Source: Streptomyces rhizoryzae
GTDB taxonomy: Bacteria; Actinomycetota; Actinomycetes; Streptomycetales; Streptomycetaceae
Direction: 5' to 3'
Assembly: GCF_023155275.1 (NCBI RefSeq)
Contig: NZ_JALMUV010000006.1
Coordinates: 62,001 to 126,000, forward strand
Length of the DNA stretch: 64,000 bases
The stretch's first letter is position 1; each line of letters opens with the position of its first letter. Below, in pieces: positions 55,339-64,000 of the stretch. The notes under the pieces are model-generated. The model saw only the letters and a program-made list of their open reading frames with translations. It was not told the origin of the DNA and made no database searches. A program made the position numbers and the translations under genes.

Positions 55339-55397
55339 TGCGTTCTCCCTCCTGACGTGTGTGTGCGCGCCGCGGGGGCGCGCACCTTCTCGGTGTG

Positions 55398-55419
55398 CCG
55401 CGCGGGCGCGCCCGCGCGG
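55398..55419 (-). terminator. Hairpin after trpS
   Basis: A 9-bp stem, CCGCGCGGG with CCCGCGCGG, and loop CGCG, 15 bases beyond the trpS stop. Confidence 0.55.
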
Positions 55420-55433
55420 CCTTCCGCGGACGG

Positions 55434-56588
<1,155 letters not shown>

Positions 56589-56912
56589 CTACCGGGCAGG
56601 CCGTCCGCCGGGCCTCGCCGGGCCGTCCGCCGGGCCGCTCGCCGGGCCGCTGCTGAGCCACCCGCCGGGCGTGCGTGCGCGGCTGACGCGGCCGCTTCGG
56701 CGCGGGGACGGCCACCGGCGCCGGGGAGCGGCCCGGCGCCGGGGCCCCGCAGTGGAGGCCAGGTCGGCTGCGGCCCGGGCGGTCCGGTCCGGGCCGGTCC
56801 GGTCCGGAGCGGTGCCGGCCCAGTCCGGTCCTGGCCCGGGGCGGCCTGGCTCGCACGGATATGGCCCGTCCCGTCCAGACCCAGGGCGGTCCCGTCCGAC
56901 AGGCTGTGGCCC

Positions 56913-56952
56913 AGCCGCCCAGCCGCCCAGCCGCCCAGCCGCCCGGCCGCCC
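56913..56952. repeat. 8-bp tandem repeat
   Basis: AGCCGCCC four times head to tail, then one variant GGCCGCCC. Non-coding. Confidence 0.85.
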
Positions 56953-57057
56953 GGCCGTGGTCTGCCCGGCCGGCCAGGGACCGCCCAGCCGTCGCCCGAC
57001 CGTCGCCCGACCGGGCCCTGGCCGGGCCGCCCGGCCCCCGCCGCCCGGCCCGGCGGG

Positions 57058-58335
57058 CTACTCCGGGAGCGGGATGCCCGGGGCCGGGTGGGCGGTCATC
57101 AGGTCGGCTACCTCCTTGCGGAGGGTGGAGAGGGCTTCCTCGTCGCCGGTGGTGGCGGCGCGGACGCCGCGGTCGAGCCAGTCGGCGACCTGGGGCATGT
57201 CGGACGGGGTCAGGCCGCGGGAGGTGAGCGAGGGGGTGCCGATCCGGATGCCGGAGGGGTCGAAGGGCTTGCGGGGGTCGAACGGCACGGTGTTGTAGTT
57301 CACCACGATGCCGGCCCGGTCCAGGGCCTTGGCGGCGACCTTGCCGGGCACCTCCTTCGAGGACAGGTCGATCAGCACCAGATGGTTGTCGGTGCCGCCG
57401 GAGACCAGGTCGAAACCGCGGGCCAGCAGCGCCTCGGCGAGCGCCTTGGCGTTGGCGACCACCGCGTGCGCGTACTCCCGGAACGACGGCGCGGCGGCTT
57501 CCCGCAGCGCCACCGCGATGGCGGCGGTGGTGTGGTTGTGCGGCCCGCCCTGGAGGCCGGGGAAGACCGCCTTGTCGATCGCCTTGGCGTGCGCGGCGCG
57601 GGACATCAGCATCGCCCCGCGCGGCCCGCGCAGCGTCTTGTGGGTGGTGGTCGAGATGACGTCGGCGTGCGGCACGGGGGAGGGGTGCGCGCCGCCCGCC
57701 ACCAGGCCCGCGATGTGCGCGATGTCGGCGACCAGCACCGCGCCGGCCTCCCGGGCGATCTCCCCGAAGGCGGCGAAGTCGATGGTCCGCGGCACCGCCG
57801 TACCACCACAGAAGATGATCTTCGGGCGCTCCTTCAGGGCCAGGTCGCGCACCTGGTCGAAGTCGATCCGCCCGGTGTCGGCCCGGACGCCGTACCGCAC
57901 GCCGTTGAACCACGTGCCGGTCGCCGAGACGCCCCAGCCGTGCGTGAGGTGGCCGCCCATCGGCAGCGACATGCCCAGCACGGTGTCGCCGGGCGAGGCG
58001 AAGGCGAGGTACACCGCGAGGTTGGCCGGCGAGCCGGAGTACGGCTGGACGTTGGCGTGCTCGACGCCGAACAGGGCCTTGGCGCGGTCGACGGCCAGCG
58101 TCTCCACCACGTCGATGTTCTGCTGGCCCTCGTAGTAGCGGCGGCCCGGGTAGCCCTCGCTGTACTTGTTCTGGAGGACCGTCCCGGTGGCCTCCAGGAC
58201 GGCGGCGGAGACGTAGTTCTCACTGGGGATCAGCCGCAGGGTGTCGGCCTGGAGCCGCTCCTCGGCGCCGATCAGCGCGGCGAGTTCCGGGTCGGCGGCG
58301 TGCAGGGCGGGATGGGTGGGCGGATGTGCCGTCAT
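57058..58335 (-). CDS. glyA: Serine hydroxymethyltransferase
   Basis: A 425-residue PLP enzyme converting serine and THF to glycine and methylene-THF, the substrate of FolD. LIPSENYVS (about 36-44), NKYSEGYPGRRYYEGQQNID (55-74), the PLP-lysine in STTTHKTLRGPRGAM (Lys near 235) and GLQGGPHNHTTAAIAVAL are all present. The usual CGGxxVDxxE reads as GQQNIDVVETLA here, within family variation. ATG at 58335 has GGAGGACGCC upstream. It is divergent from rocD. Confidence 0.95.
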   Translation of the reverse strand: MTAHPPTHPALHAADPELAALIGAEERLQADTLRLIPSENYVSAAVLEATGTVLQNKYSEGYPGRRYYEGQQNIDVVETLAVDRAKALFGVEHANVQPYSGSPANLAVYLAFASPGDTVLGMSLPMGGHLTHGWGVSATGTWFNGVRYGVRADTGRIDFDQVRDLALKERPKIIFCGGTAVPRTIDFAAFGEIAREAGAVLVADIAHIAGLVAGGAHPSPVPHADVISTTTHKTLRGPRGAMLMSRAAHAKAIDKAVFPGLQGGPHNHTTAAIAVALREAAAPSFREYAHAVVANAKALAEALLARGFDLVSGGTDNHLVLIDLSSKEVPGKVAAKALDRAGIVVNYNTVPFDPRKPFDPSGIRIGTPSLTSRGLTPSDMPQVADWLDRGVRAATTGDEEALSTLRKEVADLMTAHPAPGIPLPE

Positions 58336-58701
58336 GGCGTCCTCCGGGGCGATCGAGCGGGTCGGTCGTGGTCCCGGGGTACCCAGGCGGGCGGCACCTC
58401 AGCGGCGTGTGGCCGCGCACCGCTCCCTCGGGGTCCGTTCCCCGTGCGCCAGTCGCGGTGCGCACCGGAAGTCTAGGGGGCGCCCGCCGCGTCCCGCCCG
58501 CCGGGCACCCCCGGCACCCCGGCACCCCCGCACCCCCGCACGGGCCCCGGCACCCCCGGGGCCCGTGCGGCCCCGGGGCCGGAGGGCGGCCGGACTGCGC
58601 GGGCCCGGGCGGCGGCGGGAGAATGAGGGGGCGGGGGAGCGGGGGCCGGCAACTGCTCGTACGACCGGACCGCACGGTCCGGCCCGGCGGACGGAGTCAG
58701 C
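58336..58701. other. Divergent region glyA / rocD with strong hairpin
   Basis: No gene is evident. It includes a run of GCACCCCC-like repeats (58500-58555) and a perfect 14-bp stem-loop, CGCACGGGCCCCGG (58537-58550) with CCGGGGCCCGTGCG (58556-58569), loop CACCC, 133 bases before rocD. The hairpin may terminate an antisense or leader RNA. Confidence 0.5.
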
Positions 58702-59907
58702 GTGACCTCACCCGAAGCGTTCATCGCCGCCGCCGAGGCCCACGGCGCGCACAACTACCGGCCGCTGCCGGTCGTGGTGGCCACCGCCGAGGGCGCCTGG
58801 CTGACCGACGTCACCGGCCGGCGCTACCTCGACCTGCTGGCCGGGTACTCCGCGCTGAACTTCGGCCACCGCAACCCCCGGCTCCTGGACGCGCTCCGCG
58901 CCCAGCTGGAACGGGTCACGCTCACCTCCCGCGCCTTCCACCACGACCGGTTCGCCGACTTCTGCACCCAGCTGGCCGAACTGTGCCGGATGGAGCTGGT
59001 GCTGCCGATGAACACCGGCGCGGAGGCGGTGGAGACCGCGATCAAGGCCGCCCGGAAGTGGGGCTACCGCGTCAAGGGCGTCCCCGACGGGCGGGCCGGG
59101 ATCGTCGTCGCGGAGAACAACTTCCACGGCCGCACCACCACCCTCGTCTCCTTCTCCACCGACCCCGTGGCGCGCGCCGACTTCGGCCCGTACACCCCCG
59201 GCTTCACCGTCGTCCCCTACGGCGACCTCGCCGCCCTGGACGCGGCGGTGGACACGGACACCGTCGCGGTGCTGATCGAGCCGATCCAGGGCGAGGCGGG
59301 CGTCCTGGTGCCGCCGGCCGGCTACCTCGCCGGCGTCCGCGAGCTGACCCGGGCCCGGAACGCGCTGTTCATCGCCGACGAGATCCAGTCCGGCCTGGGC
59401 CGTACCGGCACCACCTTCGCCTGCGAGCACGAGGGCGTCGCCCCGGACGTCTACGTCCTGGGCAAGGCGCTGGGCGGCGGCCTGCTCCCGGTGTCCGCGG
59501 TGGTCTCCTCGCGCGAGGTGCTGGGCGTCTTCCGGCCCGGTGAGCACGGCTCGACGTTCGGCGGCAACCCGCTGGCCTGCGCGGTCGGGCTGGAGGTGAT
59601 CGCCCTGCTGCGCACCGGCGAGTACCAGCGGCGGGCCGCGGAACTGGGCTGCCACCTGCACCGCGCGCTGGCGCCGCTGGTCGGCGGCGGTGCGGTGGAC
59701 GCGGTGCGCGGCCGCGGGCTGTGGGCCGGGATCGACATCAACCCCTCCCGCGGCGACGGCCGCGCGGTCTGCGAACGGCTGCTGGCCCGCGGCGTGCTGG
59801 CCAAGGAGACCCACGGCGCGACGATCCGGATCGCGCCGCCCCTGGTGATCTCCAAGGAGGACCTGGACTGGGGGCTGGAGCAGCTGCGGGAGGTGCTGGG
59901 GGCGTAG
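58702..59907 (+). CDS. rocD: Ornithine aminotransferase
   Basis: A 401-residue class III PLP aminotransferase, most like ornithine delta-aminotransferase (ornithine plus 2-oxoglutarate to glutamate semialdehyde). AHNYRPLPVVVATAEGAWL and DLLAGYSALNFGHRNPRLLD are typical of RocD; MNTGAEAVETAIK binds PLP phosphate, ENNFHGRTTTLVS follows, IADEIQSGLGRTG holds the PLP Asp, and GKALGGGLLPVSAV contains the PLP-lysine (about 255). The GTG start at 58702 follows CGGAGTCAGC. The next gene starts 54 bases later. Confidence 0.93.
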   Translation: MTSPEAFIAAAEAHGAHNYRPLPVVVATAEGAWLTDVTGRRYLDLLAGYSALNFGHRNPRLLDALRAQLERVTLTSRAFHHDRFADFCTQLAELCRMELVLPMNTGAEAVETAIKAARKWGYRVKGVPDGRAGIVVAENNFHGRTTTLVSFSTDPVARADFGPYTPGFTVVPYGDLAALDAAVDTDTVAVLIEPIQGEAGVLVPPAGYLAGVRELTRARNALFIADEIQSGLGRTGTTFACEHEGVAPDVYVLGKALGGGLLPVSAVVSSREVLGVFRPGEHGSTFGGNPLACAVGLEVIALLRTGEYQRRAAELGCHLHRALAPLVGGGAVDAVRGRGLWAGIDINPSRGDGRAVCERLLARGVLAKETHGATIRIAPPLVISKEDLDWGLEQLREVLGA

Positions 59908-59961
59908 GCGGCGGGACGGGCCCCTGCCGGGGGCGGCCGCCGGGGCCGTACAGTCGGCGCC

Positions 59962-60885
59962 ATGCTGCTCGGGATGGTCTGCGCGTTCGCCTCCGCGCTG
60001 TGCTTCGGTACCGCGTCCGTCTTCCAGGCCGTGGCCGCCCGGGACACCCCGGCCGGTACCGGGTCCGGGGTGGACGCCCGGCTGCTGCTGCGGGTGCTGA
60101 CCCAGTGGCGCTATCTGCTGGGGCTGCTGCTGGACGGGCTGGGGTTCCTGCTGGAGCTGGTGGCGCTGCGGACGCTGCCGATCTACACGGTCGGCGCGGC
60201 GCTGGCGGCCACCCTCGCGGTGACCGCGGTGGCCGCCGGACCGCTGCTGGGCAGCCGGCTCCGCCGCGCGGAGTGGCTCGCGGTGGCGGTGGTCTGCGGC
60301 GGCCTGGCGCTGCTGGCGCTCGCCTCGGGCGCCGAGGGGCACCGGGCCGGCGGCCCCGCGCTGCGGATCGGGGTGCTGGTGCTGGCCGTCGCGCTGCCGG
60401 CCGCCGGGGCGCTGGCCGGGCGGCTCCCGGGCCGGGCCCGGGCCGCCGCGCTGGGCCTCGGGGCGGGCCTGGGCTTCGGCGTCGTCGAGGTCGCGGTCCG
60501 GCTCATCGACGGCTTCCGGCCGGCCGACCTGCTCACCAACCCCGCGGTCTACGCGCTGCTGATCGGCGGCGGCGCGGCGTTCCTGCTGCTGACCTCCGCC
60601 CTCCAGCGCGGGTCGGTCACCACCGCCACCGCCGGGATGGTGCTCGGCGAGACCCTCGGCCCGGCCGCGGCCGGTGTCGCCTGGCTCGGCGACCGCACCC
60701 GCGACGGCCTGGCCCCGCTGGCCGTCGCCGGCTTCGCGCTGGCGGTCGCGGGTGCGCTGGCCCTGGCCCGCTTCGGCGAGGCCCCGGCCCGGCAGGGGTC
60801 CGGCGACGGCGGCGGGCAGGGGGCGGCGGACGGCGCCGCCGGAGATGCGGCGGCCCTCAGCGGCGGCCCCGGACGGCGCCCCTGA
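59962..60885 (+). CDS. DMT/EamA-like membrane protein
   Basis: A 307-residue protein with nine or ten membrane helices and little else, starting LLGMVCAFASALCFGTASVFQA and containing LPIYTVGAALAATLAVTAVAAGPLLG, both split as read, a pattern of drug/metabolite transporter family proteins. The C-terminus is a Gly/Ala tail. ATG at 59962 lacks a strong ribosome site. It may be co-transcribed with rocD; a role in amino-acid or metabolite export is only a guess. Confidence 0.78.
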   Translation: MLLGMVCAFASALCFGTASVFQAVAARDTPAGTGSGVDARLLLRVLTQWRYLLGLLLDGLGFLLELVALRTLPIYTVGAALAATLAVTAVAAGPLLGSRLRRAEWLAVAVVCGGLALLALASGAEGHRAGGPALRIGVLVLAVALPAAGALAGRLPGRARAAALGLGAGLGFGVVEVAVRLIDGFRPADLLTNPAVYALLIGGGAAFLLLTSALQRGSVTTATAGMVLGETLGPAAAGVAWLGDRTRDGLAPLAVAGFALAVAGALALARFGEAPARQGSGDGGGQGAADGAAGDAAALSGGPGRRP

Positions 60886-60979
60886 AGCCACGCCCGGCCC
60901 GCGCCCCTGAACCACGCCCCTGAACGGCGCCCCTGAGCGGTGGCGCGGTCCCGGGCGGCGGGCCGGCGCGGCCGCCGGT

Positions 60980-61597
60980 TCAGGCCGTCGCCGCCTGCCG
61001 CTGCGGTCCCAGGAGCCGGTCGAGGTGGTGGTCGAGCATCCGCCCGGCGGCGTCCGGTGTGCGGTACCCCAGGGCCACGTCCACGCCCAGGCTCGCGGCC
61101 AGTGACCAGCAGATGTCGGCGTCGAGGCGGTCCTCGTCACACGGTGCGCCGCCCCGTTCCTGCCGGGCCGCGGCGATGAGCCCGGCGGTGAAGGAGAGCA
61201 GTTCGTCGTCCCCCGGGGCCAGGACCGTGGCCATCGTCGGGTCGGAGACGGCCCGCCCGGCCGCCGCGAGGGAGAACCGCATGAGCCGCGTGCTCTCCTC
61301 GTCGGGGCCGGTCAGGGCGTGGAGGCAGATGCGCAGGAGGTCCTCCGGGCCCGTCGCGCCGGCTGCCCGCACCGAGGTCTCGATCCTGCTGTGCACGGCG
61401 CGGACGGCACGGTCGAGCGCGTCGCGGACCAGGGCGTGCATCGAGGAGTAGTAGTGCTGCACCTGCCCCATGGAGACGCCCGCTTCGTCCGCCACCTTGC
61501 GCAGCGTCACCTGCTCGATGCCGCCCCGGACCGCCAGCGCCCAGACGGCCTCGACCAGGCGCTTCCTGCGCTCCTCGTGGTCCACGATCTTCGGCAT
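60980..61597 (-). CDS. TetR-family transcriptional regulator
   Basis: A 205-residue regulator. Helix-turn-helix at about residues 28-47 (VTLRKVADEAGVSMGQVQHY), preceded by ERRKRLVEAVWALAVRGGIE; the C-terminal ligand domain begins near 60 and includes a BetI-like arrangement (RLMRFSLAAAG). Start at 61597 has AAGGAGGCGCC upstream; a longer frame to 61633 is not needed. It faces a small membrane-protein gene across a 22-bp operator-like palindrome, which it most likely binds to repress both genes. The ligand is unknown. Confidence 0.93.
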   Translation of the reverse strand: MPKIVDHEERRKRLVEAVWALAVRGGIEQVTLRKVADEAGVSMGQVQHYYSSMHALVRDALDRAVRAVHSRIETSVRAAGATGPEDLLRICLHALTGPDEESTRLMRFSLAAAGRAVSDPTMATVLAPGDDELLSFTAGLIAAARQERGGAPCDEDRLDADICWSLAASLGVDVALGYRTPDAAGRMLDHHLDRLLGPQRQAATA

Positions 61598-61632
61598 GGC
61601 GCCTCCTTGCCACCGTTCGCCATGCAACCGCA

Positions 61633-61676
61633 TTGCAAACGCGTACTCGTCCCTTTACAGTGCAAGTGCACTGTAA
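61633..61676 (+). promoter_or_regulatory. Promoter with overlapping TetR operator
   Basis: TTGCAA (61633-61638), 17 bases, then TACAGT (61656-61661) form a sigma-70-type promoter for the small gene at 61768. TTACAGTGCA-AG-TGCACTGTAA (61655-61676) has perfect 10-bp arms and covers the -10, an arrangement expected for TetR repression. Confidence 0.75.
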
Positions 61677-61767
61677 CCGCCCCGCGACGGCCGCGCAGGT
61701 GCCAGGACCTCCCCTGACGCGGTGTGCGCGGGCGGCGAAGACGCTTCACGCATCCGGAAGGCAGCAC

Positions 61768-61989
61768 ATGAAGTACGACATCTTTCAGGGCCTCGGTGTG
61801 GTTCTTTTCGTCCTCGGGGCGCAGGGGGCGATCCGCCAGCTCATCGACCACGACAACGCCGGCCTGCTGGGCTGGCTGCCCGGTGGATTCGCCGCCGGCA
61901 TCACCGCCCACGTGCTCGCCGCCGTGCTCGGCGCGGTCGTCGCGGGCTGGGCCCGCGGCGCGGCGAAGGCGGCCGGCCGCAGCAGCTGA
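61768..61989 (+). CDS. Small membrane protein under TetR control
   Basis: A 73-residue protein with two helices (about 6-21, FQGLGVVLFVLGAQGA, and 38-62, GFAAGITAHVLAAVLGAVVAGWA) joined by a polar loop (IRQLIDHDNAG). The layout resembles small integral proteins next to TetR regulators in Streptomyces. ATG at 61768 follows GGAAGGCAGC. The role is unknown; the clear operator suggests it is induced by a compound the regulator binds. Confidence 0.8.
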   Translation: MKYDIFQGLGVVLFVLGAQGAIRQLIDHDNAGLLGWLPGGFAAGITAHVLAAVLGAVVAGWARGAAKAAGRSS

Positions 61990-62066
61990 CGGGGTGGCCG
62001 GCCCGGCCGCGAGTCCCGGCCCGGCCGAGGGGTTCCTCGGCCGGCCGGGGAGCACGCGCGCGTCCG

Positions 62067-63110
62067 CTACGGCCGCAGGACCGCCTTGACGCACCGGCGG
62101 GTGTCCATGGCGCCGAACGCCTCCACCGCGCCGGCCAGCGGAAAGACCGCGTCGAAGACGCCGCCCGGCCGCAGCGTGCCGGCCAGTACCTCGGGCAGCA
62201 GGCCGGGCAGGGTCGCGCGCACGTTCGCGCCGCCGCCGCTCAGGCAGAGGTTCTTGCCGAACAGCTCCCACAGCGGCAGGCTGACGTCCCAGGGCAGCCC
62301 CACGTAGCCGATTCGGCCGCCCGGGCGGGCGCAGCCGATCGCCTGCCGCACCGCCTCCAGCGACCCGACGGCCTCGATCACATGGCCGCTGCCGCCGCCG
62401 AGCAGCTCGGCGACCTCGGCCGCGCCCTCCTCGCCGCGGCCGGCGACGACATCGGTCGCGCCGTGCGCCCGGGCCAGCCGCTGCCGCTCCGGGTGCCGCG
62501 ACATCACCACGATCCGCTCCGCGCCCAGCCGGCGGCTGGCCAGTACCGCGCACTGCCCGACGGCGCCGTCCCCGACCACCACGACCGTGGCGCCGGGGCG
62601 CACCCCCGCGTGGACGGCGGCCTCGTGCCCGGTGGGCAGCACGTCGGTGAGCGCCAGCAGGTGGGGCACCAGCGCGTCCGGCGGCGCCTGTGCCAGCCCC
62701 ACCAGCGTGCTGTCGGCCAGCGGCACCCGGACGTACTCCGCCTGCCCGCCGTCCAGCGCCGACCCGTCGGGCCCGAACTCCCCGAAGAACATGCCCTGTT
62801 CGCAGGCGATCGTCTGCCCGCGGCGGCAGTGCGCGCAGCCGCCGCAGGAGGTGCTGAACGGCGCGATGACGAACTGCCCCGGGCGCACGGCGGTCACCTC
62901 CGCGCCCACGTCCTCGACGACCCCGACGAACTCGTGGCCGCTGCGGATCGGCCGGGGCAGCGGGGAGCGCCCGCGCAGCACCGACAGGTCCGAGCCGCAC
63001 ACCGCGGCCGCCACCACCCGCACCAGCGCGTCCGACGGCTCCTCGACACGCGGGCGCGGCACCTCCTCGACCCGGACGTCGCCCACACCGTGCAGGACTA
63101 CGGCACGCAC
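62067..63110 (-). CDS. Zinc-dependent alcohol dehydrogenase
   Basis: A 347-residue medium-chain dehydrogenase. Catalytic zinc ligands are Cys in AAVCGSDLSVL (about 38) and His-Glu in SGHEFVGVVEDVG (about 58-59). The structural-zinc lobe has CGGCAHCRRGQTIAC, four Cys in place. NAD(P) binding is VVVVGDGAVGQCAVLASRRLG. The GTG start at 63110 has AAGGAGGTG upstream, within the region of the previous stop. It follows the aldehyde dehydrogenase gene by 13 bases, so alcohol and aldehyde steps are probably coupled. The substrate is unknown. Confidence 0.92.
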   Translation of the reverse strand: MRAVVLHGVGDVRVEEVPRPRVEEPSDALVRVVAAAVCGSDLSVLRGRSPLPRPIRSGHEFVGVVEDVGAEVTAVRPGQFVIAPFSTSCGGCAHCRRGQTIACEQGMFFGEFGPDGSALDGGQAEYVRVPLADSTLVGLAQAPPDALVPHLLALTDVLPTGHEAAVHAGVRPGATVVVVGDGAVGQCAVLASRRLGAERIVVMSRHPERQRLARAHGATDVVAGRGEEGAAEVAELLGGGSGHVIEAVGSLEAVRQAIGCARPGGRIGYVGLPWDVSLPLWELFGKNLCLSGGGANVRATLPGLLPEVLAGTLRPGGVFDAVFPLAGAVEAFGAMDTRRCVKAVLRP

Positions 63111-63123
63111 CGGAACACCTCCT

Positions 63124-64000
63124 TCATCCTCGGGCCAGCGCGGTCGCGCGCATCAGGAACTCGGCCAGGAACCCGTCGTGCGGGACGCCCGGCGGCAGCC
63201 ACCAGGTGGGCCGGTCCAGGCCGTAGACATTGCGGACGGACGGTTCGGCCAGCACCGCGTCCACCAGCGCGTCGTCGTCCGTGGCGACGCCGGCGACCAG
63301 CGACCCGCGCAGCGGCGCGGTGCCGTCGGCCGGCGACCACGGCGCGACCCAGGCGCACGGGAACGGCAGCTCCACGCCGAGCTGTTCGGCGCCGGGACCG
63401 GCCAGCAGGTGCACCGCCGGGCGCAGTGCGGCGCTGCCGTCCGCCAGGTCGTGCACCCCGCCGCCGAGCACCGCCCGGGTGCCCGCGGCCCGCTGCCGCA
63501 GGAAGTCCTCGACCCGGTGCGCCTCGGCCGCCGGCAGGCAGGGCAGCCCGGCGTCCTCGTGCTCCGGCGGCAGCGGCCGCAGCGCGCCGAGCCGCTCGGC
63601 CAGGGCCTCGGCGAACCCGGTGGCGTCCCGCTCCACCAGCACCCCGGTGGCGTTCAGGCAGGACACCCCGCCCAGCCCGCCCACCGACTCGGCGATCACG
63701 TCGAGGTACGGCTCCCAGGCGCCGGTGACCAGCACCTTGACCCGGCCGGGCCCCTGCGGCAGCACCGGCGTGCCCGAGCGGCCGCCCGCATAGCGGGCCA
63801 CCACCTCGTCCCCGCCGAAGACCATGGCGAGGTCGCCGCCGCGGATCAGCTCGTCGGCGGCCTGGTGGCCGCACGGCAGCAGTACCGCGTCCTCGTCGGC
63901 GAACCCGGCCGAGCGGAGCGCGAGCACCAGCCGGTGCGCGGTGAACGGGTCGCGGCGGGACGGCCGGACGGCGACGCGGTAGCCCAGCGCCAGCGCCTCC
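63124..64000 (-). CDS. Aldehyde dehydrogenase family protein (partial, cut by window end)
   Basis: The last 291 codons of a minus-strand gene whose 5' part is beyond base 64000; the frame is open to the edge (ALALGYRVAVRPSRRDPFTA). It resembles acyl-CoA-reductase-like aldehyde dehydrogenases: LLPCGHQAADELIRGGD, VFGGDEVVARYAG and GGLGGVSCLNATGVLVER, with the catalytic Cys in VSCLN. It ends LMRATALARG. The alcohol dehydrogenase gene follows 13 bases later, with its ribosome site overlapping this stop. Confidence 0.8.
   Translation of the reverse strand, partial: EALALGYRVAVRPSRRDPFTAHRLVLALRSAGFADEDAVLLPCGHQAADELIRGGDLAMVFGGDEVVARYAGGRSGTPVLPQGPGRVKVLVTGAWEPYLDVIAESVGGLGGVSCLNATGVLVERDATGFAEALAERLGALRPLPPEHEDAGLPCLPAAEAHRVEDFLRQRAAGTRAVLGGGVHDLADGSAALRPAVHLLAGPGAEQLGVELPFPCAWVAPWSPADGTAPLRGSLVAGVATDDDALVDAVLAEPSVRNVYGLDRPTWWLPPGVPHDGFLAEFLMRATALARG

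Noticed and set aside
56640..57057. Pro/Ala-rich frames between trpS and glyA as a secreted protein
   Set aside because: They arise from short DNA repeats, with no signal peptide or ribosome site.

Overview
The window reads as a core-chromosome segment of a Streptomyces. It is very GC-rich with strong third-position G/C, has many GTG starts and GGAGG-type ribosome sites, and its gene order (icmB, sucCD, purNH, folD, mdh, betaine transport, trpS, glyA, an SCO4848-type membrane protein) matches, from memory, the SCO4799-SCO4848 stretch of Streptomyces coelicolor. No rRNA, tRNA, CRISPR array or intact insertion sequence was recognised.

Layout. 0.3-1.9 kb: an esterase/lipase and the small B12-binding subunit of isobutyryl-CoA mutase. 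2.0-10.2 kb: two divergent arms of an uncharacterised system, DUF5691 plus a shortened SWIM-family protein on the minus strand, and MoxR ATPase, DUF5682 and VWA proteins on the plus strand. Both arms start from promoters that match the TTGTCAGTG-N8-TAnnnT motif of RecA-independent (PafBC-type) DNA-damage genes. 10.4-12.6 kb: two secreted low-complexity proteins. 12.6-14.1 kb: a 1.5 kb stretch without a convincing gene. 14.1-28.6 kb: housekeeping metabolism (sucCD, purNH, folD, icd, mdh) mixed with membrane proteins of unknown role.

28.9-32.0 kb: a three-gene unit of unknown function. Its first protein ends, and its second protein begins, with nearly the same short motif (QGA..IGDHNT.TH), which resembles RHIM-like bacterial amyloid signalling sequences. 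32.0-33.4 kb: small accessory genes, including a decayed Uma2-type nuclease remnant. 33.7-41.2 kb: a glycine betaine operon that couples synthesis (aldehyde dehydrogenase, GMC choline-dehydrogenase-like enzyme) to uptake (ATPase, double-length permease, lipoprotein), with a possible 56-residue protein overlapping its neighbours at both ends.

41.2-48.6 kb: an accessory patch with a GntR/UTRA regulator and a UTRA-only paralogue, small Cys-rich proteins, and a 1372-residue Pls/PosA-type synthetase (adenylation, carrier, membrane and left-handed beta-helix domains) beside a BPL-N protein. 48.7-64.0 kb: fabV, a trypsin-like protease, the SCO4848-type protein, a D-Ala-D-Ala carboxypeptidase, a YihY transporter-like protein, a 2H phosphoesterase, trpS, glyA, rocD, a DMT-like permease, a TetR regulator facing a small membrane protein across a clear operator, and an alcohol/aldehyde dehydrogenase pair cut by the window end.

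The two best candidates for undescribed biology are the damage-inducible MoxR/VWA system (1988-10235) and the motif-matched pair at 28859-31058. The Pls-like synthetase is the best candidate for an unknown product.
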